Shown here one piece after another: positions 25,471 to 33,140 of a stretch of 64,000 bases of DNA (position 1 is its first letter; each line of letters opens with the position of its first letter). The translations under genes were made by a program, and so were the position numbers. Under the pieces are notes generated by a model. The model was not told where the DNA came from, did not search any database, and worked only from the letters and a program-made list of their open reading frames with translations. The stretch spans positions 1 through 64,000 of the forward strand of contig NZ_BSDY01000018.1 in the NCBI RefSeq assembly GCF_027925155.1. The letters run 5' to 3'. This DNA comes from Propionigenium maris DSM 9537 (GTDB lineage: Bacteria; Fusobacteriota; Fusobacteriia; Fusobacteriales; Fusobacteriaceae).

Positions 25471-25546
25471 GCGTCACTAGCTCAGTTGGTAGAGCACTCG
25501 ACTTTTAATCGAGTTGTCACAGGTTCGATCCCTGTGTGACGCACCA
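25471..25546 (+). tRNA. tRNA-Lys (TTT)
   Basis: Identical to the Lys tRNA at 15769; loop CTTTTAA. Confidence 0.95.
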
Positions 25547-25553
25547 CTCAAAT

Positions 25554-25637
25554 GCGGGGGTGGCGGAATTGGCAGACGCGCTAGACTTAGGATCTAGTGT
25601 CTTTGACGTGGGAGTTCAAGTCTCCCCCTCCGCACCA
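25554..25637 (+). tRNA. tRNA-Leu (TAG)
   Basis: Loop CTTAGGA in a CTAGA/TCTAG stem, with a long class II variable arm; acceptor GCGGGGG. Last gene of operon 2. Confidence 0.95.
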
Positions 25638-25647
25638 TTTGAAGATC

Positions 25648-25672
25648 AACAGTTCGAAAGAGCTGTTTTTTT
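25648..25672 (+). terminator. Terminator of tRNA operon 2
   Basis: AACAGTTC/GAGCTGTT-type hairpin followed by seven T. Confidence 0.75.
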
Positions 25673-25704
25673 ATTTATCTATAAATTTTAAATATACTTA
25701 ATTG

Positions 25705-25820
25705 TCTATAGGCTGGTTTAAAAGTGAGGATAGTTTCTCTGAGTTTTGAAGTTAACCACGATACCCTGCTGCTAATAGTATTGAACTTTTGAGAACCAGG
25801 AAGCTCCTGGTTTTTCTTTT
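25705..25820 (+). ncRNA. Candidate structured RNA with terminator before truA
   Basis: Between the tRNA terminator and truA lies a self-contained unit: a weak promoter (TATACT at 25693), a 5' arm CTGGTTTAAAAGT (25713-25725) that can pair with ACTTTTGAGAACCAG (25785-25799), and an intrinsic terminator AACCAGG/CCTGGTT (25794-25812) with a T-run. The long helix and the terminator share AACCAG and exclude each other, as in riboswitches and attenuators. truA has its own promoter after it, so an independent small RNA is as likely. It matches no class that I recognise. Confidence 0.45.
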
Positions 25821-25842
25821 GCATAAAATTAAGGGTAGTTTG

Positions 25843-25851
25843 TGTTATAAT
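25843..25851 (+). promoter_or_regulatory. Extended -10 promoter element of truA
   Basis: TGTTATAAT, an extended -10 without a good -35, about 33 bases before the truA start. Confidence 0.55.
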
Positions 25852-25883
25852 TATATAGTAGTTTTTTGTAAATAGGAGAAGGT

Positions 25884-26621
25884 ATGAGAAATATAAAGAT
25901 AGTTTACAGATATGACGGAAGTGACTTTTATGGTTTTCAAAGACAGCCCAATAAAAGAACGGTTCAGGGGGAGATAGAGAAAGCCCTCAAGGTGATCCTC
26001 AGGGAGGATATGAATATAATATCAGCTGGAAGAACGGACAGGGGGGTTCATGCCCTTATGCAGGTTTCCAACTTCCCGGTGTACTCCACTATCCCAGAGG
26101 ACAGGCTTTTTAAGGCTCTTTCAAACCTACTTCCAAGGGACATAGATCTCATCTCTCTGGAGGAGGTGGATAAGGAGTTTCATTCAAGGTTTGGAGCTGT
26201 ATCCAGAGCCTACAGGTACAGGATGAGCTGGAGGAAGGATGCCTTCAGAAGAAGATATATCTCCTATATAAACAAGGAGGTGGATCCTCAGAAGCTGGAG
26301 GAGATACTTCAGCCCCTTATAGGAAGGCATAACTTTGAAAACTTCAGACTGAGCGACTGCATAGTCCATAAGCCCATAAGGGAGATATGGGAGATAAGGT
26401 GCACTCCCATAGAGGACGGAGTAGAGGTGTATATCAGAGGAAACGCCTTCTTAAAATCTCAGATCAGGATAATAATAGGTACAGCTCTTGCTGAATACTT
26501 TGGAAAGGTGGAGCCTGGGCATATAGCAGAGAGGCTGGCCAACCCTGAAAAGGAGTACAGTAAGCTTATGGCAGAGGGAGCAGGCTTATACCTCTGTGAT
26601 GTAGAGTATGAGGAGAGATAG
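25884..26621 (+). CDS. truA: tRNA pseudouridine(38-40) synthase TruA
   Basis: 245 residues. It converts uridines 38-40 in the tRNA anticodon stem to pseudouridine. The catalytic motif SAGRTDRGVHAL carries the active-site Asp (about residue 52), preceded by YDGSDFYGFQRQPNKRTVQGEIE. FLKSQIRIIIGTALAEYF is the usual C-terminal signature. AATAGGAGAAGGT precedes the ATG. It lies just downstream of a tRNA operon, with the acetyltransferase gene two bases after it. Confidence 0.95.
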   Translation: MRNIKIVYRYDGSDFYGFQRQPNKRTVQGEIEKALKVILREDMNIISAGRTDRGVHALMQVSNFPVYSTIPEDRLFKALSNLLPRDIDLISLEEVDKEFHSRFGAVSRAYRYRMSWRKDAFRRRYISYINKEVDPQKLEEILQPLIGRHNFENFRLSDCIVHKPIREIWEIRCTPIEDGVEVYIRGNAFLKSQIRIIIGTALAEYFGKVEPGHIAERLANPEKEYSKLMAEGAGLYLCDVEYEER

Positions 26622-26623
26622 TT

Positions 26624-27073
26624 TTGGAACTAGTAGAGGTTAGGTGGCAGGACAGGGATCTCATAGATGAGATAATCCACATAGAGATAGAGGCCTTTGG
26701 GGCAAACGGCGGAGTGGATGAGTGGATCCTCAAGCCTATGGTCAGGTATGGAAAGGTATTTGTGTTAAAGGATAGCAACAGGGTAGTTAGTATAGCCGAG
26801 TTTATTCAGAAGTTTGACTCGGAGGAGGTCTTTCTCTATGGTCTTTGTACCAGAAGGGAGAGCAGAGGCAGAGGTTATGCCAGTGAAATATTGAGAAGAT
26901 CAGAGGAATTTTTTAGGAAGAGAAACATAGGTGAAATAGGACTTACAGTGGCTCCAGATAATGAAGCTGCTATAAACCTCTATAAAAACTTGGACTACGA
27001 TGTGATAGAGCTTCAGAGGGACGAGTATGGCAGAGGGGTAGACAGATTATTTATGAAGAAAAAAATTAAATAA
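26624..27073 (+). CDS. GNAT family N-acetyltransferase
   Basis: 149 residues from a TTG start two bases after truA; the GAGGAG site lies inside the end of truA. The acetyl-CoA loop reads CTRRESRGRGYASEILRRSEE (R-x-x-G-x-G/A), followed by LTVAPDNEAAINLYKNLDY, typical of RimI-like GNAT enzymes. The substrate is unknown. It is translationally coupled to truA. Confidence 0.88.
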   Translation: MELVEVRWQDRDLIDEIIHIEIEAFGANGGVDEWILKPMVRYGKVFVLKDSNRVVSIAEFIQKFDSEEVFLYGLCTRRESRGRGYASEILRRSEEFFRKRNIGEIGLTVAPDNEAAINLYKNLDYDVIELQRDEYGRGVDRLFMKKKIK

Positions 27074-27134
27074 TAAAAAGAAATAAAAAAAAAGTAAGTA
27101 TAGCTATGTAGACCCTTAAAAAACCTTGTATTTC

Positions 27135-27163
27135 TTGACATTTCAGCAAAAAAGATATAAGAT
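27135..27163 (+). promoter_or_regulatory. Promoter of the perR-SOR-ferritin-rubredoxin operon
   Basis: TTGACA, 17-base spacer, TAAGAT. Just after it, TAATAATGAAATGATTA is an AT-rich imperfect palindrome that could be the PerR/Fur box, giving self-regulation. Confidence 0.7.
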
Positions 27164-27204
27164 TAATAATGAAATGATTACAATCTGTTTGTTGAGGAGG
27201 AAAT

Positions 27205-27630
27205 ATGAAGTTAAAAGTAGAGGATATAGGAGCGTATCTAAAGAGTCACGATATAAAACCATCATTCCAGAGGATGAAGATATTTGAGTACTTAATTACT
27301 CACAGAAACCACCCTACAGTGGAGATGATCTACAAGTCGCTGGTGAAGGAGATACCGACGCTGTCGAAGACAACTGTTTACAACACTCTTAACTTATTTG
27401 TGGAGAAGAAGATTGCCATAGTAATAGTTATAGAGGAAAATGAAACAAGGTATGACGCAGATATGGAGATCCACGGACACTTTAAGTGTGAGGAGTGTTC
27501 AGCGGTATATGATATCGATGTAGAAGCAGAGAAGATACAGATCAAGAGTCTGGATAACTTCCAGATAAATGAGCACCACCTATATTTTAAGGGAATTTGT
27601 GAAAAGTGTTTAGAAAAGAAGTCTAAATAA
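27205..27630 (+). CDS. perR: Fur/PerR family metalloregulator
   Basis: 141 residues. The N-terminal winged helix has SFQRMKIFEYLITHRNHPT and LSKTTVYNTLNLF (the recognition helix). The C-terminal domain has HGHFKCEECSAVYD and ends with ICEKCLEKK, giving the two C-x2-C pairs of the structural zinc site. Its place at the head of a superoxide reductase, ferritin and rubredoxin operon points to PerR (peroxide sensing) rather than Fur, but the two cannot be separated safely by sequence. GAGGAGG precedes the ATG. Confidence 0.88.
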   Translation: MKLKVEDIGAYLKSHDIKPSFQRMKIFEYLITHRNHPTVEMIYKSLVKEIPTLSKTTVYNTLNLFVEKKIAIVIVIEENETRYDADMEIHGHFKCEECSAVYDIDVEAEKIQIKSLDNFQINEHHLYFKGICEKCLEKKSK

Positions 27631-27649
27631 ATTACAGGGGGGAGCAAAA

Positions 27650-28024
27650 ATGGAAAAAATGGCTATGTACAAGTGCGATACTTGCAAGGGAGTTGTAGAG
27701 GTAGTTACACCAGTTTGTGACGAAGCCTTAAAGGGGTTTAGCAGATTAGAGGAGAAGACTGAGGACGCAACAACTGAAAAGCATGTTCCATATATTGAGG
27801 AGCACGAGGACGGGTATGTTGTAAAGGTAGGTAAGGAAGTGGAGCATCCTATGACAGAGGAGCACTACATTCAGTTTATTGAGCTACTTATAGATGATAA
27901 CAGACTTTACAGAGCTTACTTAAAGCCTGGAGATAAGCCTATGGCATGCTTTACAGTGTCTAAGGGGGAAAAGGTAGCTGCAAGAGAGTACTGCAATATC
28001 CACGGTCTGTGGAAGGATAGATAG
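27650..28024 (+). CDS. Superoxide reductase (desulfoferrodoxin)
   Basis: 124 residues. It reduces superoxide to peroxide without making oxygen. The active site (centre II) is intact: EKHVPYIE, VEHPMTEEHYI and EYCNIHGLW supply the four His and one Cys that bind iron, plus the Glu-Lys pair. The N-terminal desulforedoxin-type centre I is incomplete: C9 and C12 are present, but the usual vicinal CC is replaced by C23-D24, and the loop is about five residues shorter than usual. So it may not bind the second iron. Rubredoxin, the usual electron donor, is encoded in the same operon. Confidence 0.92.
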   Translation: MEKMAMYKCDTCKGVVEVVTPVCDEALKGFSRLEEKTEDATTEKHVPYIEEHEDGYVVKVGKEVEHPMTEEHYIQFIELLIDDNRLYRAYLKPGDKPMACFTVSKGEKVAAREYCNIHGLWKDR

Positions 28025-28036
28025 AGGGAGGCAGCT

Positions 28037-28543
28037 ATGAATAAAAGAGTAGAGGAAGTACTAAATGAGCAGATAAACAGGGAGTATCATTCGGCATATC
28101 TCTACCTGTCTATGTGTGCTTACTTTGAGGAGAAAAACTTGGGTGGTTTTTCAAACTTTATGAGGGTACAATATCAGGAAGAGGTAAGTCATGCCATGAA
28201 GTTCTTCGATCACATTATAGAGAGGGGCGGAAGAGTTACTCTTAAGCCTGTAGAGGGTGTAAAAACCGACTGGACCGATGTTATAGAGGTCTTTGAGGAT
28301 ACCCTTGCTCACGAAAAGTTTATAACTAAGTCTATAAACGGGTTACTGGATGTAGCCTATGAGGAGAAGGACTATGCTACTATAAACATGCTTCAGTGGT
28401 ATGTGGCGGAGCAGGTGGAAGAGGAAGCCAATGTTTCCGGTATATTAGAGCAGCTGAAGATGATAGAGGGTAAGGGTGCTGGACTATTTATGCTGGACAG
28501 AGAGATGAAGAACAGAACATTTGTAGATTCAACGAAGGAATAA
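28037..28543 (+). CDS. ftnA: Non-haem ferritin
   Basis: 168 residues, normal for bacterial ferritin. Ferroxidase ligands are visible: E17 (EQINREYHSAYLYLS region), EEVSHAMKFFDHI (E and H), and later QWYVAEQVEEE. It stores iron as ferric oxide in a 24-mer cage and limits Fenton chemistry. It is third in the PerR operon, 12 bases after the superoxide reductase gene, with an AGGGAGGCAG site. Confidence 0.95.
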   Translation: MNKRVEEVLNEQINREYHSAYLYLSMCAYFEEKNLGGFSNFMRVQYQEEVSHAMKFFDHIIERGGRVTLKPVEGVKTDWTDVIEVFEDTLAHEKFITKSINGLLDVAYEEKDYATINMLQWYVAEQVEEEANVSGILEQLKMIEGKGAGLFMLDREMKNRTFVDSTKE

Positions 28544-28581
28544 AATAACTTTTCATAAAGGAAAATAAAGGGGGAATAAGC

Positions 28582-28740
28582 ATGGAAAAATGGGTATGTG
28601 TTGTATGTGGGTATGTATACGATCCTGAGGTAGGAGATCCAGATTCAGGTGTAGAGCCAGGAACAGCTTTTGAAGCTATTTCTGAGGACTGGGTATGCCC
28701 TCTGTGTGGAGTAGGTAAGGATCAGTTTGAAAAGATGTAA
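28582..28740 (+). CDS. Rubredoxin
   Basis: 52 residues, the classic rubredoxin size. Two knuckles, CVVCGY (C6, C9) and CPLCGV (C39, C42), bind a single iron, and the typical [16 protein letters not shown] and [11 protein letters not shown] stretches lie between. It carries one electron, most likely to the superoxide reductase or a peroxidase. AAAGGGGGAATAAGC precedes the ATG. Last gene of the oxygen-defence operon. Confidence 0.97.
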   Translation: MEKWVCVVCGYVYDPEVGDPDSGVEPGTAFEAISEDWVCPLCGVGKDQFEKM

Positions 28741-28749
28741 TATTAAAAA

Positions 28750-28778
28750 GGTTCCCGAGCTTAGCTCGGGAATTTTTG
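28750..28778 (+). terminator. Terminator of the oxygen-defence operon
   Basis: Perfect TTCCCGAGC/GCTCGGGAA hairpin with TTA loop and a five-T run. Confidence 0.9.
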
Positions 28779-28843
28779 TTTTTTGAAGGAAACTCTCTCA
28801 CCAGACCTAATAAAAGATTAACTGAGAATGAGGAGGTAGTGCT

Positions 28844-29632
28844 ATGAATAGAGACAGATTAAAGTTAGTTTCCTTATTCGTATTCTTCATTTTGACCATG
28901 TCTCTTCTGGTAAAGCTCTACAACAAGGAGAGGGAGTATATAAGGAAGGAGAGAGAGTATACCCAGCTTTTAAATGAGAGCAGACAGATGCTGCTGGAGT
29001 CGGACCTGGAAAAAAACAAGGTAAAGCAGGAGGCTCTCATAAATGAAGGTAATCTCAGAAGGAGGATACTGGAGCAGGAGGAGATAATCAAGGTTCAGAC
29101 CGAGGAGCTAGAGGAGCTGGAGGAATTCAGAGACATACTGGATACGGTAAAAAAATTCAGCGGAAGAAATATGGGAGAGAGGGAGGAGAGGGTTACAGCC
29201 CTTTCCATCTACAGGGCGTCTAAGGAAACCAGGCTGGACTGGAAGGTGATCAGCGCCCTTATAATGACTGAGAGCAGCTACAGGGCCAATGTGGTATCTG
29301 TAGACCCATCCTACGGCCTTATGCAGTTAAAGCTTCCTACAGCCAACTATATGGCCCGTAAGGAGGGAGCTAAACAGATGAGCGCAAGGGAGCTACTGGA
29401 TATACAAAACAACGTGGAGTATGGGAGCAAGTATCTTCTCAGCCAGGTCATAAAGTTTTCTTCATTGTCCGACGGGATCATGGCCTATAACTTCGGCCCC
29501 GGAAGGATGATGCAGCTTAAGAGGGGAAGCAAGAAGAAGATAGAGTCGGTGTATCTGAAAAAAGTAAAGAGATATCATAAAAAAATAGATAATTTTCTGG
29601 AGGAGCAGAGGATCAGTATGAATCTTGACTAG
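28844..29632 (+). CDS. Lytic transglycosylase, membrane-anchored
   Basis: 262 residues. An N-terminal membrane helix (about 6-23) anchors it, a charged coiled coil follows (about 27-100), and then an SLT domain (about 130-240). The catalytic Glu lies in LIMTESSYRANVVS, followed by YGLMQLKLPTA and the IMAYNFGPGRM motif. It cleaves the MurNAc-GlcNAc bond in peptidoglycan to give anhydro ends. ATGAGGAGGTAGTGCT precedes the ATG. It stands alone between two other operons. Confidence 0.9.
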   Translation: MNRDRLKLVSLFVFFILTMSLLVKLYNKEREYIRKEREYTQLLNESRQMLLESDLEKNKVKQEALINEGNLRRRILEQEEIIKVQTEELEELEEFRDILDTVKKFSGRNMGEREERVTALSIYRASKETRLDWKVISALIMTESSYRANVVSVDPSYGLMQLKLPTANYMARKEGAKQMSARELLDIQNNVEYGSKYLLSQVIKFSSLSDGIMAYNFGPGRMMQLKRGSKKKIESVYLKKVKRYHKKIDNFLEEQRISMNLD

Positions 29633-29700
29633 CATTAACGGGGGTTAGGGTGGTTAAGATAAAAATATTGAAAAAAAGTTCAGAAAAATATAATTTGTTG

Positions 29701-29729
29701 TTGACATTGTTTAAATTATGTAATATAAT
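29701..29729 (+). promoter_or_regulatory. Promoter of tRNA operon 3
   Basis: TTGACA, 17-base spacer, TATAAT (perfect consensus), then TATTCTTGTC as in operons 1 and 2. Confidence 0.9.
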
Positions 29730-29777
29730 TATTCTTGTCTTGAGAGAAAGGACTAAAAAAATATCTCAAAAATATGT

Positions 29778-29853
29778 CGCGGGGTAGAGCAGTTGGCAGC
29801 TCGTCGGGCTCATAATCCGAAGGTCACAGGTTCGAGTCCTGTCCCCGCCACCA
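29778..29853 (+). tRNA. Initiator tRNA-fMet (CAT), variant copy 2
   Basis: As copy 1 at 15603, but the anticodon stem reads TCGGG/TCCGA, changing the G31-C39 pair to G-U. The T-stem outer pair changes from G-C to A-U on both strands. C1 and C72 still cannot pair. Confidence 0.93.
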
Positions 29854-29858
29854 AATAT

Positions 29859-29935
29859 GCCTAGATAGCTCAGTTGGCTAGAGCACTCGGTTCATACCCG
29901 AGCGGTCGAAGGTTCGAATCCTTTTCTAGGCACCA
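29859..29935 (+). tRNA. tRNA-Met (CAT), elongator
   Basis: Loop TTCATAC in a CTCGG/CCGAG stem, as in elongator Met tRNAs of Gram-positive bacteria; acceptor GCCTAGA/TCTAGGC. CCA is encoded. Confidence 0.88.
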
Positions 29936-29984
29936 TTGATATATTCCATGTAGTACTTAAGCCCCCCTTTTTTTAAGTCTATAT

Positions 29985-30080
29985 GTTTTAGTCAAACTTG
30001 AGCGACCCACTCAAGAAATTCTTTTAAACCATGAATGACCTATTGAAAAGACTGAGTTACCCTGCTCAGTCTTTTCTATT
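29985..30080 (+). ncRNA. Candidate structured RNA with terminator after tRNA operon 3
   Basis: No gene lies here. A CTTGAG/CTCAAG hairpin (29997-30015) is followed by CTTTTAAACCATGAATGACC and a strong terminator AAAAGACTGAG/CTCAGTCTTTT (30047-30075). CTTTT (30021) can pair with AAAAG (30047) and would then disturb the terminator. The order resembles the unit at 25705, which also follows a tRNA operon. It may be only the tail of the tRNA operon transcript. Confidence 0.35.
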
Positions 30081-30124
30081 TTTTTGTAAAAAATAAAAGA
30101 AGATATAAAATAGGGGATAAAAAG

Positions 30125-30133
30125 TGGTATAAT
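30125..30133 (+). promoter_or_regulatory. Extended -10 promoter element of the LPS-core cluster
   Basis: TGGTATAAT about 30 bases before the first glycosyltransferase; no good -35. Confidence 0.5.
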
Positions 30134-30163
30134 TAATGGACTAATGACTATAAGGTGATGAAG

Positions 30164-30925
30164 ATGAAACTATCAGTGGGGATAATAACCTATAACGAGG
30201 AAAGAAACCTGCCCAAGACTCTGGAAGCAGCTAAAAAGATTGCAGATGAGATAATAATAGTGGACAGCCACAGCACTGACAGAACTGTGGAAATAGCAGA
30301 GTTCCATGGAGCAAGGGTGTACCCTGAGGACTGGAAGGGATTTGGACCTCAGAAGAATTCAGTAATAGATAAGTGTCAGGGGGAGTGGATACTTCTTATA
30401 GATGCAGATGAGGAGCTTTCTCCTGAGTTAACAGATAAAATAAAGAGGATAACAGAGGGCGAGTCAAAGTACGACGTCTATGATATAAACAGGTGCTCAG
30501 TGTGCTTTGGAAAGGAACTGAAGCACGGGGGATGGAGCAACCAGTATGCTACAAGACTGTGGAGGAGAGGCCAGGTAAGGGTAAGCGACAGCCTTGTACA
30601 CGAGGAGTTTGTAACGGAGTCTGAGAAGGGAAGGATAGGAGAGAAGATCTACCACTACTCCTACCTGACTATGCACGACTACTTTGAAAGGTTTAATAAG
30701 TATACAACCCTTGGTGCCCAGGAGTACTACAGAAGAGGGAAGAGGGTAAACTCCCTTCAGATAGTACTGAACCCAATCTTTAAGTTTATAAGGATGTATA
30801 TTATAAGACTGGGATTCCTAGACGGGATAGAGGGATTCACCATAGCCAGCACCAGCGCTATGTACTCTATGATAAAGTACTTTAAGCTGAGAGAGATGTA
30901 TAAAACAGATGCCTATAAGGGATAG
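30164..30925 (+). CDS. Family 2 glycosyltransferase (WaaE/KdtX-like)
   Basis: 253 residues from the ATG at 30164, with AAGG eight bases upstream; a GTG at 30155 and an ATG at 30158 are also in frame. The GT-A fold opens MKLSVGIITYNEERNL, with the nucleotide-binding DSHSTDRTVEIAEF and LLIDADEELSPEL (DxD-like). This group adds a glucose to the LPS inner core in enterics. It opens the LPS-core cluster. The acceptor sugar here is unknown. Confidence 0.88.
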   Translation: MKLSVGIITYNEERNLPKTLEAAKKIADEIIIVDSHSTDRTVEIAEFHGARVYPEDWKGFGPQKNSVIDKCQGEWILLIDADEELSPELTDKIKRITEGESKYDVYDINRCSVCFGKELKHGGWSNQYATRLWRRGQVRVSDSLVHEEFVTESEKGRIGEKIYHYSYLTMHDYFERFNKYTTLGAQEYYRRGKRVNSLQIVLNPIFKFIRMYIIRLGFLDGIEGFTIASTSAMYSMIKYFKLREMYKTDAYKG

Positions 30926-30941
30926 TTCAGGGAGAGTTTAG

Positions 30942-31964
30942 ATGGAGATTAAGAGGATAATAGTAGCGAGAACAGATAAGATAGGGGATCTTGTGCTTTC
31001 AATTCCCAGCTTTTTCATGCTCAGGAAGATGTATCCAGAGGCGGAGATAGTGGTGCTGGTAAGGAAGTACAACTATGAGATAGTAAAAAACCTTCCCTAT
31101 GTGGACAGGGTTTTAAAGATAGACGATTACAGACAGAGGGAGCTGCTGGAGAAGATAAAGCACTTTAAAGCAGATGTGTTTATAGCTCTCTACAACGATA
31201 CCTTTGTGGCTAAGCTGGCCAAGGCCAGCAGGGCAAAGTGGAGGGTTGGACCGTTATCCAAGATCAACTCATTCTTTACCTACAACAAGGGTGTATGGCA
31301 GAAAAGGTCCAAGTCTGTAAAGAATGAGGCAGATTACAACCTGGACCTCATAAGAAAGCTGGATCCAAAAACCTTTGAGGAAAGGTATGAGATAAATACA
31401 GAGATCTTCCTGGGAGAGGAGCACAAAAAAGCTGTAGGGATCTTCCTGGAGGAAAACAGTATAGAGGGGCAGATACTTGTGGTGAACCCATTTATGGGAG
31501 GGTCGGCTAAGAATATAACCGATGACCAGTATGTGGAGCTCCTTAAAAGAGTAAAGGAAGAGAAGCCCCAGTTAAATATAGTGATTGCATGCCACATCTC
31601 CGAGGAGGAGAGGGGTCAGAGGGTAGTAGACGGAATAGAGGATGAGAAAACCTACCTCTTTGCCAACGGGGGAGATCTCCTGAACCTGGCTGCCCTTATA
31701 GAGAGAGCAGATGTGTATTTTGGGGGATCTACAGGTCCTACCCATATTGCAGGCTCCCTTAAGAGAAAAATTGTGGCCCTCTACCCCAACAAGAAGACCC
31801 AGCATCCAACAAGGTGGGGAGTCTACGGCTGGGATGGTGTGGACTATGTGATACCAGATGAAGGGAATAGCTCCGAGGACTACTCCCACAAAGACTTTGA
31901 CAGCTACAGTGAGGAGCATCGGAAGAAGCTGATAGATCTCATTGTAGGAAAGCTAGGAGGGTAA
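30942..31964 (+). CDS. Family 9 glycosyltransferase (heptosyltransferase-like)
   Basis: 340 residues. The GT-B fold of heptosyltransferases begins RIIVARTDKIGDLVLSIPSFFML, where the Asp is the likely catalytic base. The C-terminal nucleotide-sugar half has YFGGSTGPTHIAGSL, close to the usual TNDSGPxHxA. Unlike the two other GT9 genes here, it lacks the C-terminal Cys-rich CPKGH block. It adds a sugar, probably heptose, to the LPS core. It starts 16 bases after the first gene and ends three bases before the next. Confidence 0.9.
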   Translation: MEIKRIIVARTDKIGDLVLSIPSFFMLRKMYPEAEIVVLVRKYNYEIVKNLPYVDRVLKIDDYRQRELLEKIKHFKADVFIALYNDTFVAKLAKASRAKWRVGPLSKINSFFTYNKGVWQKRSKSVKNEADYNLDLIRKLDPKTFEERYEINTEIFLGEEHKKAVGIFLEENSIEGQILVVNPFMGGSAKNITDDQYVELLKRVKEEKPQLNIVIACHISEEERGQRVVDGIEDEKTYLFANGGDLLNLAALIERADVYFGGSTGPTHIAGSLKRKIVALYPNKKTQHPTRWGVYGWDGVDYVIPDEGNSSEDYSHKDFDSYSEEHRKKLIDLIVGKLGG

Positions 31965-31967
31965 GAG

Positions 31968-32981
31968 ATGAATGTACTTATAATACAGACAGCCTTTATA
32001 GGTGATGTGGTGCTCTCCACACCCTTAATCGAGAAGGTGAGGGATGCATACCCCGAGGGAAGGATAACCTATGTTACCACCCCCGTGGGAGCCAGCATAC
32101 TGAGAAACAACCCCAACCTAGAGGAGATAATAGAGTATGATAAGAGGGGAGAGCACAAGGGGATAAGGGGTCTTATGGCCCTTGGAAAGAGGCTGAAGTA
32201 CAAGAACTTTGACCTTGTTATATGCCCCCACAGATACCTGAGAAGCAGCCTCCTGGCATGGCTTACGGGCTGCAACAGAAGGCTTGGCTACGATAATGCA
32301 GCAGGGAAGTTTCTCTTCACTGAGAAGATCCACTACGATAAGGATAAGCACGAGGTGGAGAAGCTCCTTTCCTTTGTAAAGGGAAATGAGAGCAAGAGAT
32401 ATGAGATAAAGCTCTATCCCGGTCGCAAGGAGAGGGAGAGCATTGAGAAGATCTGGAGGGACAGAAATATAGAGGGGAAAAAGGTAGTTACCATAGCTCC
32501 GGGAAGCAAATGGTTTACCAAGAAATGGCCGGTGGAATACTTCAATGATCTCATTGAGAGGCTCGGTAAAAGAGATGACATCGTCATGGTCTTCATTGGC
32601 GGGAACGACGAGCTTTTCCTCAATATAAAGGAGACGAAAAACACTGTAAACCTTATTGGGGAAACAAACCTTCTGGAGGTGGCGGAGATAGCCAGAAGAA
32701 GTGATATAGTTCTGACAAACGATTCCTCACCTATCCACATAGCTTCAGCCTGGCCTGAAACTCATATTGTGGCAATATTCGGAGCCACAGTTAAGGAGCT
32801 GGGATTCTTCCCATGGTCCCTTAACAGCCAGGTTATAGAAAACAAGGGACTTCCATGCAGACCATGTGGTCTTCATGGAGGAAAGAAGTGTCCTAAGGGC
32901 CACTTCAAGTGCATGCTTGACCTGAAGCCAGAGATGGTGATGGAAAAAATAGAGAAAAAACTTAATGAAATAAAAAGATAG
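31968..32981 (+). CDS. waaF: Heptosyltransferase II-like (family 9)
   Basis: 337 residues. It begins NVLIIQTAFIGDVVLSTPL, and the C-terminal half has LTNDSSPIHIASAW and FGATVKELGFFPW. Near the end, CRPCGLHGGKKCPKGHFKCM is the Cys-rich block typical of WaaF and RfaF. It transfers heptose II to the inner core of lipid A. Its start codon lies three bases after the preceding gene and it ends at a strong terminator. It is similar throughout to the gene at 34965. Confidence 0.88.
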   Translation: MNVLIIQTAFIGDVVLSTPLIEKVRDAYPEGRITYVTTPVGASILRNNPNLEEIIEYDKRGEHKGIRGLMALGKRLKYKNFDLVICPHRYLRSSLLAWLTGCNRRLGYDNAAGKFLFTEKIHYDKDKHEVEKLLSFVKGNESKRYEIKLYPGRKERESIEKIWRDRNIEGKKVVTIAPGSKWFTKKWPVEYFNDLIERLGKRDDIVMVFIGGNDELFLNIKETKNTVNLIGETNLLEVAEIARRSDIVLTNDSSPIHIASAWPETHIVAIFGATVKELGFFPWSLNSQVIENKGLPCRPCGLHGGKKCPKGHFKCMLDLKPEMVMEKIEKKLNEIKR

Positions 32982-32983
32982 TA

Positions 32984-33012
32984 AAAAGCCCCTAGAAGTA
33001 GGGGCTTTTATT
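32984..33012 (+). terminator. Terminator after waaF
   Basis: AAAAGCCCCT/AGGGGCTTTT perfect hairpin with T-run. Confidence 0.88.
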
Positions 33013-33140
33013 ATGAGGTTATAGAATTTTTATTGAGTTTAGATAAAGTTTCAAAAAAGCTATTAGATGCATTTTTGAGGTATATAGATCATGGTTCATC
33101 TTCTTTATTCTTTTTAAGAATACTCTAAATTCTTTTTAAC

